From the NCBI GenBank assembly GCA_910588165.1, contig CAJUOR010000002.1, forward strand, positions 1 to 28,867: a stretch of 28,867 nucleotides of DNA. Reading direction: 5' to 3'. The translations under genes were made by a program, and so were the position numbers. The notes beneath the pieces are model-generated. The model was not told where the DNA came from. It made no database searches and was given only the letters and a program-made list of their open reading frames with translations. Below, piece after piece: positions 23,182 through 28,867 of this stretch. Numbering within the stretch: the first letter of the stretch is position 1; each line of letters begins with the position of its first letter. The DNA is from an uncultured Thomasclavelia sp. (lineage in GTDB: Bacteria > Bacillota_I > Bacilli_A > Erysipelotrichales > Coprobacillaceae).

Positions 23182-24121
23182 TAAAACAAAGGCCATAAGT
23201 GTGGCAACTTTAATCGATCATTTTGATTTTGTACAGGAAACAGGTGATAAAGAGGCTTTGAATCGTATGATTCGAACGACTGAAATCAGTCGTCCCGGTT
23301 TTGAATTAGCCGGGTTCTTCCAACATAGCGATATGCATCGCATCATTGTTTTCGGTGAAAAAGAAATAGCCTTTATTGCGCAATTAGACCAAAAGACACA
23401 AGAAGAGCGTTTTAATGGGTTGACTCATGAAAATACACCGGCGATTATTATTTGTAAAAGCTATGCTTGTCCGCCTGTTTTAAAGAAAATCGCTAAAAAG
23501 AAAAACTTTCCGATTTTCCTCACAGAAAGACCGACAGGGCGAGTTTCCATTGCGATTAGTGCATTTTTAGATGAACAGCTTGCCGAGGAAACGTTAATGC
23601 ATGGGGTATTTATGAATATTCATGGGAAAGGCGTTATCATTCGTGGTGACAGCGGAATCGGTAAAAGCGAAATTGCTTTGGAATTGATTAAAAGAGGACA
23701 TTTATTGATTGCCGATGACTGTGTGGAGTTATATCATATCGGAAGTACCATTATCGGTAAATCACCGGCAGTCTTAGCTAATTTATTGGAAATTCGTGGT
23801 ATCGGTGTTATTGATGTCGTGAAGATGTTTGGTGTCAGTGCCATTTTAGATAAAGATGTTGTGGACTTAGTTGTGCAATTAGAACGCTGGGTACCAAGTA
23901 AAGAATATACACGTATCGGGACAGAAGAAAACCAACTATCCGAGGATATTTTAGGGGTATCAATACCGAAGGCGATTGTTCCGGTTACAGGTGGACGTAG
24001 TATGTCAGCTGTCATTGAAGCAGCTGTCATGAATATGCGTTTAAAAGAATTAGGTTATGACAGCTCAAAAGAATTTGTGAATCGTATTTTAGAAAACATC
24101 AATAAAAATCGTCAGGAATAA
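23171..24121 (+). CDS. hprK: HPr kinase/phosphorylase
   Basis: HprK phosphorylates HPr at Ser46 when ATP and glycolytic intermediates are high, and dephosphorylates it under phosphate-rich conditions, setting CcpA-mediated catabolite repression. The start is ATG 23171 (316 residues) because AAAGGAGG (23156-23163) is 7 nt upstream; an in-frame TTG at 23144 lies upstream of that site. Key segments are MHGVFMNIHGKGVIIRGDSGIGKSE with the P-loop at 159-166 (K165), LIADDCVEL, the LEIRGIGVIDV signature and the C-terminal VTGGRSMSAVIEAAVMNMR. lgt follows 13 nt downstream, the common Bacillota order. It is relevant to the PTS gene at the left of the window. Confidence 0.96.
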   Translation: MADSKTKAISVATLIDHFDFVQETGDKEALNRMIRTTEISRPGFELAGFFQHSDMHRIIVFGEKEIAFIAQLDQKTQEERFNGLTHENTPAIIICKSYACPPVLKKIAKKKNFPIFLTERPTGRVSIAISAFLDEQLAEETLMHGVFMNIHGKGVIIRGDSGIGKSEIALELIKRGHLLIADDCVELYHIGSTIIGKSPAVLANLLEIRGIGVIDVVKMFGVSAILDKDVVDLVVQLERWVPSKEYTRIGTEENQLSEDILGVSIPKAIVPVTGGRSMSAVIEAAVMNMRLKELGYDSSKEFVNRILENINKNRQE

Positions 24122-24134
24122 GGGGGCATATAAA

Positions 24135-24965
24135 ATGGAAATTTTTCCTAATCGACAAACTTTCCTGCAAATAGGCGGGGTACATATTCAATGGTATGCG
24201 GTTTTGATTATTATCGGGGCATTGTTGTGCTTAGAGCTGTGTATCCGCAATTTTAAAAAGCTAGGTGTAGATCGAGCAACTTGTGAGGATTTCTTTATGG
24301 GGGCTCTTGGCTTAGGGATTATCGGTGCAAGAATCTGGTATGTGATTTTTACTTATCAGGAAATATATGCACATCGACCTTTCTTTGATATGTTTAAAGT
24401 TTGGGAGGGTGGATTAGCTATTCATGGTGGTGTTTTGGCAGCCACAGCTTATGGTTTTTATTATTTTCATCGCCGAAACGTTAATTTAATGCGAGCTGCC
24501 GATTGCATTATGCCTAATTTATTATTAGCCCAAGCTATTGGACGTTGGGGAAATTTTGTCAATCAAGAAGCGCATGGAACAGAAGTAACACGTGCCTTTT
24601 TAGAAGGTTTGCATTTGCCTAGCTTTGTGATTGAAGGTATGAATATTAACGGAACTTATTACCACCCGACTTTCCTTTATGAATCAGTTGGCAATATATT
24701 AGTTTTCTTATTGATTACATTAGTGCTTTACCGCTTTTATAATCGTCATGGGGAACTGTTCTTTAGCTATTTTATCGGTTATGGCATTGTACGCTTTTTT
24801 GTCGAAGGTCTACGTACAGACTCACTGATGTTTATGGGGTTGAGAACGGCTCAGCTTATATCTTTAGCTAGTGTTGCGATAGGGGTAATCGGTATTGTTG
24901 TACTTTTGAAAAAGGGTGAAAAAGTAACCGATGAAACAAGATTAAGTTTATTGCCCGGGAAATAA
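24135..24965 (+). CDS. lgt: Prolipoprotein diacylglyceryl transferase
   Basis: Lgt transfers diacylglycerol from phosphatidylglycerol to the cysteine of prolipoproteins in the cytoplasmic membrane. The 276-residue protein has seven or so membrane helices, the N-terminal HIQWYAVLI, the LAIHGGVL segment, and the signature GRWGNFVNQEAHG (136-148, with the essential-type R137 and N140), then YYHPTFLYES and YGIVRFFVEGLR. GGGGG just upstream of the start at 24135 is its ribosome binding site. It is the last gene of the block and is followed by a terminator. Confidence 0.96.
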   Translation: MEIFPNRQTFLQIGGVHIQWYAVLIIIGALLCLELCIRNFKKLGVDRATCEDFFMGALGLGIIGARIWYVIFTYQEIYAHRPFFDMFKVWEGGLAIHGGVLAATAYGFYYFHRRNVNLMRAADCIMPNLLLAQAIGRWGNFVNQEAHGTEVTRAFLEGLHLPSFVIEGMNINGTYYHPTFLYESVGNILVFLLITLVLYRFYNRHGELFFSYFIGYGIVRFFVEGLRTDSLMFMGLRTAQLISLASVAIGVIGIVVLLKKGEKVTDETRLSLLPGK

Positions 24966-24983
24966 TGGATATAAAATATAAAG

Positions 24984-25031
24984 CAGTGGTTGAATGTGGT
25001 TTATAACCTAGTTCTTAAACACTGTTTTTTT
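24984..25031 (+). terminator. Probable intrinsic terminator after lgt
   Basis: CAGTG (24984-24988) pairs with CACTG (25020-25024) and continues past one mismatch with about four more pairs. An inner GGTT/AACC dyad lies in the loop. Seven T residues (25025-25031) follow. A second weak dyad, GGCTTTT (25081-25087) / AAAAGCC (25107-25113), lies between it and the next promoter. Confidence 0.7.
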
Positions 25032-25125
25032 GTTATTAAATAGCTGTCTTTCATTTTAAGCTTGGCAACTATTAAAAGATGGCTTTTAGAGAGAAGAAAT
25101 TGCTTTAAAAGCCTTAAATTTAATA

Positions 25126-25154
25126 TTGAAAAGCCCATGAGCAAGGACTATAAT
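25126..25154 (+). promoter_or_regulatory. SigA-type promoter of the surface protein gene
   Basis: TTGAAA (25126-25131) and a perfect TATAAT (25149-25154) are exactly 17 nt apart. The ribosome binding site GAGGAGAG (25182-25189 region) precedes the ATG at 25200. Confidence 0.8.
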
Positions 25155-25199
25155 ATGGTTAGACCTTTAAGTTTATGAATTGAGGAGAGTGAAGTTTAA

Positions 25200-28100
25200 A
25201 TGAAAAGAATGTTAAGCACATTGTTGACCGCTTGTATGCTTATGACATCAATAGTTATGCCTGTTTTGGCAAAAGATGAAAATCAATTAGCAAAGAATAC
25301 AGCGGTAAGCCTAAAAGAAAATACAGTGCAGACAAATACATCAGATGAGAGTTCAGATGAATATGTACCGCCAAAGTTTGAAGAAGGGAAAATCAATGTC
25401 AATGGTTACTATGTTGTGGCAAATGACGGTCAATTGTCAGAATATTTAGAGTGGAGTTTTCCTTATCGCAACCCTTTGCAGGAGGAAGATGATTATCCGG
25501 ATCCCGGTAGACCCTATCGCTATGTAATGTGGCAAGCGAAGAAAAATACTGATGGTACATGGGGGAATTGGGAAACCCGTTCTCCTGTAGATGTTGATGC
25601 CAAGGACGGTAGTGTTTGGGTTTTAAATGTTGCTCCTGATTCAATTGCAGGTTCAAGAAATCTAGAGAATTGGATGAATACGCCAATAAAAGATTATGAT
25701 GGAACAAATACGACTATCGGACGTAATGTCATTAAAGTTAGAACTATCAATATGAGTACTTTTAATGCAAATCCGGTCGAACAATTAAAAATAAATCCGA
25801 CAGATGGCAGTGCAACCAATGAATATCAATATAGTGTTATTGTTTTCGGAACTTGTGACAGTAACGGTGGCCAGGATATTTCCACGGCGGCTGTTGCAGA
25901 AACAGAGAAATTTTATAAAGCCGGTGGCGGTGTGATGTTTGGCCATGACACCATTCGAACTGATTTTGCCGGGTTTAAACGTTTTGCGACAAAGGAGTAT
26001 ATGAATATCTCTACTCCTGAAGCTAAAGTGACAGTCGGACATTCTAGTACTGGGAATGCACATGTGAAAGTTGTGGATACCGGCTTCTTAACAAGCCGCC
26101 CATGGAACTTAGAAGGAAGAACCTTGGAAATTCCGAATACCCATGTTTTAGGACAGCAAGTAGGAGGGAGAAATTCCGATGCATCAGGTGCCCAACCACG
26201 TGTTTGGATGCAACTTTCCGATGCAAGCGGAAATGTTAATACCGTTCCGGGCTCAACAACCGCACCATATACTAACTATTTGGATAATGGTTACTTGGAA
26301 ACAAATAACTATTATTTAATTACTAATGGTCGTATGGCTATGATTCAAACAGGTCATAGTAATGGACAAGCTACAACAGATGAACAAATGGTTATTGCCA
26401 ATACGTTGATTTATCTAGCACAGTCTACGACAACAACTACGGCAAAAGATGCATCATTTATTGATGAAGCTAAGCCTTCAAAGGCACAAGGAAAAGTAAG
26501 TGCTATTACACCAACACCTGATTTAGTTAATTACACGGCAACTATTGAATTAACCGGTTCTGTTGATTATGGTACAGAATATGCTTATCGTATTCAAGCT
26601 TTACCTCAGACTACGATTTCCGATGGTTCAGATTATAATGAAATTTGGTCAAGTACAGCGACAGACCCAACAGACTCTTCTGTTTATCGCGATACAGCTT
26701 TATCCGGATTAAAGGGCTACTATATCGGGGAAGTGAATGATTCCCCAACACCAATCAATTTAAAAACTGTCGATCAGAAAAAGATTATTCCGGCTTCCGG
26801 TTCAGAAGATAAGATTACTGTGGAAACAGGAACACTACTTCCGGGTAAAACATATTATGTTCATACATATGCAGTAGATTATCAAGGAAATGTCAGTGAA
26901 GATTTAGTTTTGGAAATTGCTGTAAGTGCAAGAGCGGTAAACTTTAATTATATGGACGAAACTAAACAAGTTAAACAGACATTGTTGAAAAGTGATGGCA
27001 CTTGTGCCACAATGCCTAGCAATATGACTAGAGAAGGCTATCGTTTTGTAGGCTGGTACACAGAAAACGAAGCGATGGAAGTCAATGCGAAAACGCAATT
27101 TGATGAGAGTTATGGAGATAACATAGATGTTTATGCTAAATGGATTAAGACATGGCCTGTTATGTTAGGTCAGCGAGGAGAAGGAGAGGTTAGTGTATCT
27201 TCTTCTAAAGGTGAAAAAAATCCATTCAATGAAGGTAGCGATGTTACAGTCAGCTATGAGGCAGCAGAAGGTTATCAAGTTAAAGCTATTTGGTTAGATG
27301 GTGTGGAATATCAACCTGATGGTAGTGGAAAATTGATGATTGAAGCAATTGATCAAGAACACTATGTGCTAGTTGAATTTGAAGTAAAAGAAGAACCGAT
27401 TGAAACCATATATGAGTATTATAATATCGAAACAGTGCTTCAAGGGGGAGGCTCTAGTAAGATTACCCCAAGCGTTCGATTAGAGAAAAAAGATCCAAAA
27501 TGTTCAAATTATGAAGTAAAATGGGAAATAGCAGAGGGTTATGAGGTAAAACAGGTTCAAGTAGATGGCATTGATCGAAGAGATTTGATTGATCAAAACC
27601 AAATTTGTTTCACTCAAGTAAATGCCGATCATCAAATCATAGTTGTAGTGGAGAAAAAGACAAAGCAACCAACAGAATTTACTGTCCAAACAGAATTGAT
27701 TGGAGGACCAGGTCAAATTACTCCAAGTAGTCGTGTGAAGGCGGGGACTACAATGAATGTAGAAAGCCAAGTAAGCGATGAAAAAAACTATGAGATTGTC
27801 AGCACGAAAGTATATGATAAGGCCGGAAATGATGTTAGTGATCGTTACACTATCAATTTAGGCGATGTCATGCTAAATGATATTGCGGAAGACTTGCGAG
27901 TTGTGGTTCAATTGCAAGCAAAGAAGCAAGCAGGGACAGTCGTTATTCCACAAAATGATTTATTAAGATTAACAACCTCAAAAAGTGGAGAGGGGGAAAT
28001 CAGTGAATCAAAAATCTTGAAACGTGGCGATAGTGAAACGGTTGAGTGGCAAGCTATGGACGGCTGGGCTGTATCAGAGGTTATCGTAGATGGCGAAAAA

Positions 28101-28867
28101 ATTTATTATCGTGAAAATGACAACGAGTTAATCCGTTCTTATAGTTTAAGAGTAGAGGAAAATGGTAATATGCCATTTGATGAAATCGAAGAGAACCATT
28201 CTGTTCATATTACTTTTGAAAAAATAGAAGAAGAAAGAGAAGCGGATACTTACACCGTAATTACTTCTTTAGTAGGCGATGGTGTCGGAACAATTACTTC
28301 AGGTAATCAAGCATTAGAAGCCGGAGAAGATTATCCGATTCAATGGGAAACAGAGAAAAATCATACAGTCGTAGAAGTATGGGTAAATGGTGAGTTAAGA
28401 GAAGATTTAAAGGAAATGAATAGTTTCAATATCGAGAATATTGATCAGGATTACGAAGTTATTGTTGTTGTTAAACGTGTCATCAATATTGATACTGACG
28501 GTGATGGCAAACCAGACATTAACATTGATACAGATGATGATGGTAAACCTGATGTCAACATTGATACCGACGGCGATGATAAACCAAACATCAATATTGA
28601 TACAAATGATGATGGAAAACCGGACATCAACATTGATACCGATGGCGATGATAAACCGGACATCAATATTGATACCGACGGCGATGATAAACCAAACATC
28701 AATATTGATACAGATGATGATGGAAAACCTGACATCAACATTGATACCGATGGCGATGATAAACCGGACATCAATATTGACACAGACAATGATGGTAAAC
28801 CGGACATCAATGTTGACACAGACAATGATGGTAAACCGGACATCAATGTTGACACAGACAATGATGG
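25200..28867 (+). CDS. Large secreted repeat-rich surface protein (5' part, runs off the window)
   Basis: One frame stays open for 1222 codons from ATG 25200 to the right edge. Residues 1-24 (MKRMLSTLL...MPVLA) are a classical signal peptide. The N-terminal region to about 430 contains VIVFGTCDSNGGQDIS (C219) and GGGVMFGHDT (H249), a pattern that recalls DUF5057-like domains of large Firmicute proteins; this assignment is tentative. Residues about 437-580 look fibronectin-like. Residues 581-650 form one InlB/Listeria-Bacteroides-type repeat (REGYRFVGWYTE...DVYAKW). About five divergent beta modules with EGYQVKAIWLDGVEYQ-like cores fill 651-1093. From 1095 an Asp-rich INIDTDGDGKPD array starts. 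A wall anchor would be expected beyond the edge. The likely role is adhesion or wall display. Confidence 0.88.
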   Translation, partial: MKRMLSTLLTACMLMTSIVMPVLAKDENQLAKNTAVSLKENTVQTNTSDESSDEYVPPKFEEGKINVNGYYVVANDGQLSEYLEWSFPYRNPLQEEDDYPDPGRPYRYVMWQAKKNTDGTWGNWETRSPVDVDAKDGSVWVLNVAPDSIAGSRNLENWMNTPIKDYDGTNTTIGRNVIKVRTINMSTFNANPVEQLKINPTDGSATNEYQYSVIVFGTCDSNGGQDISTAAVAETEKFYKAGGGVMFGHDTIRTDFAGFKRFATKEYMNISTPEAKVTVGHSSTGNAHVKVVDTGFLTSRPWNLEGRTLEIPNTHVLGQQVGGRNSDASGAQPRVWMQLSDASGNVNTVPGSTTAPYTNYLDNGYLETNNYYLITNGRMAMIQTGHSNGQATTDEQMVIANTLIYLAQSTTTTTAKDASFIDEAKPSKAQGKVSAITPTPDLVNYTATIELTGSVDYGTEYAYRIQALPQTTISDGSDYNEIWSSTATDPTDSSVYRDTALSGLKGYYIGEVNDSPTPINLKTVDQKKIIPASGSEDKITVETGTLLPGKTYYVHTYAVDYQGNVSEDLVLEIAVSARAVNFNYMDETKQVKQTLLKSDGTCATMPSNMTREGYRFVGWYTENEAMEVNAKTQFDESYGDNIDVYAKWIKTWPVMLGQRGEGEVSVSSSKGEKNPFNEGSDVTVSYEAAEGYQVKAIWLDGVEYQPDGSGKLMIEAIDQEHYVLVEFEVKEEPIETIYEYYNIETVLQGGGSSKITPSVRLEKKDPKCSNYEVKWEIAEGYEVKQVQVDGIDRRDLIDQNQICFTQVNADHQIIVVVEKKTKQPTEFTVQTELIGGPGQITPSSRVKAGTTMNVESQVSDEKNYEIVSTKVYDKAGNDVSDRYTINLGDVMLNDIAEDLRVVVQLQAKKQAGTVVIPQNDLLRLTTSKSGEGEISESKILKRGDSETVEWQAMDGWAVSEVIVDGEKIYYRENDNELIRSYSLRVEENGNMPFDEIEENHSVHITFEKIEEEREADTYTVITSLVGDGVGTITSGNQALEAGEDYPIQWETEKNHTVVEVWVNGELREDLKEMNSFNIENIDQDYEVIVVVKRVINIDTDGDGKPDINIDTDDDGKPDVNIDTDGDDKPNINIDTNDDGKPDINIDTDGDDKPDINIDTDGDDKPNINIDTDDDGKPDINIDTDGDDKPDINIDTDNDGKPDINVDTDNDGKPDINVDTDND
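28482..28867 (+). repeat. 36-nt tandem repeat array encoding Asp-rich 12-mers
   Basis: Ten complete 36-nt units and 26 nt of an eleventh run to the window edge, all in frame. The protein unit is INIDTDGDGKPD with variants (GDDKPN, NDDGKPD, DDDGKPD, DNDGKPD, INVDT). The D-x-D-x-D-G spacing resembles calcium-binding loops of thrombospondin type-3 or dockerin-like repeats. Units 3-5 and 6-8 form a three-unit (108-nt) direct duplication differing at about four bases. Unit 10 and the visible part of unit 11 are identical. There are no spacers, so it is not a CRISPR array. Confidence 0.95.

Noticed and set aside
28451..28861. Antisense 136-codon frame of repeated SVSILMSGLPS-like units
   Set aside because: It is the mirror image of the in-frame Asp-rich tandem array of the surface protein; no ribosome binding site or promoter supports it.
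28482..28867. CRISPR-like 36-nt periodicity
   Set aside because: Units abut directly with no unique spacers, keep a reading frame and vary mainly at third positions, so this is a coding tandem repeat.

Overview
The window is AT-rich, densely coded DNA of a low-GC Gram-positive bacterium (Bacillota). The evidence is strong AGGAGG-type ribosome binding sites, SigA-type promoters with 17-nt spacers, an HPr kinase/phosphorylase, and two gene blocks that follow the Bacillus subtilis order (rnmV-rsmA-yabG-ispE-glmU-prs and ctp-uvrB-uvrA-hprK-lgt). The overall character, with a DUF11-type protein and a long Asp-rich repeat surface protein, suggests a Clostridium/Erysipelotrichia-like Firmicute; that placement is inference. 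TGA is an ordinary stop codon here.

Layout. 1-150 is the 3' end of an unidentified gene. 151-807 is non-coding and ends in a consensus promoter for a lactose/cellobiose-family PTS EIIC gene (808-2043), which is followed across a hairpin by a cytoplasmic gamma-glutamyltranspeptidase-like enzyme (2121-3728). A housekeeping block follows (3964-9432): RNase M5, the 16S rRNA dimethyltransferase RsmA, the spore-associated protease YabG, IspE, GlmU and PRPP synthetase. It covers rRNA maturation, isoprenoid, cell-wall and nucleotide precursor synthesis. An alpha/beta-hydrolase esterase stands alone at 9713-10468.

10469-11815 is an accessory patch on the minus strand. It holds a small two-helix membrane protein gene and an unidentified gene interrupted by an in-frame TGA, with its own promoter and a nearby 18-nt palindrome. 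Facing away from it is a MarR-type repressor/MATE efflux pump operon (11816-13596) whose promoter carries two matching dyad operators. Convergent to that operon is a minus-strand pair, a 277-aa DUF11-type repeat protein and a 109-aa unknown protein. They are separated by a terminator-like hairpin that covers the ribosome binding site and TTG start of the second gene.

From 15164 to 24965 a tightly packed unit encodes a membrane-anchored S41/PDZ protease, UvrB, a CCA-adding-type nucleotidyltransferase with an HD domain (placed between uvrB and uvrA), UvrA, a small membrane protein, HprK and Lgt. The last 3.7 kb (25200 to the window end) is one open reading frame for a secreted surface protein that runs off the edge. 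It has a signal peptide, an N-terminal domain with a GHD motif, one InlB-type repeat, five related beta-repeat modules, and an Asp-rich 12-residue tandem array that shows recent three-unit duplication.

No complete new defence or mobile system is visible. The most unusual signals are the hairpin-masked start, the nonsense-interrupted gene, the paired operators, the retained yabG and the growing Asp-repeat array.
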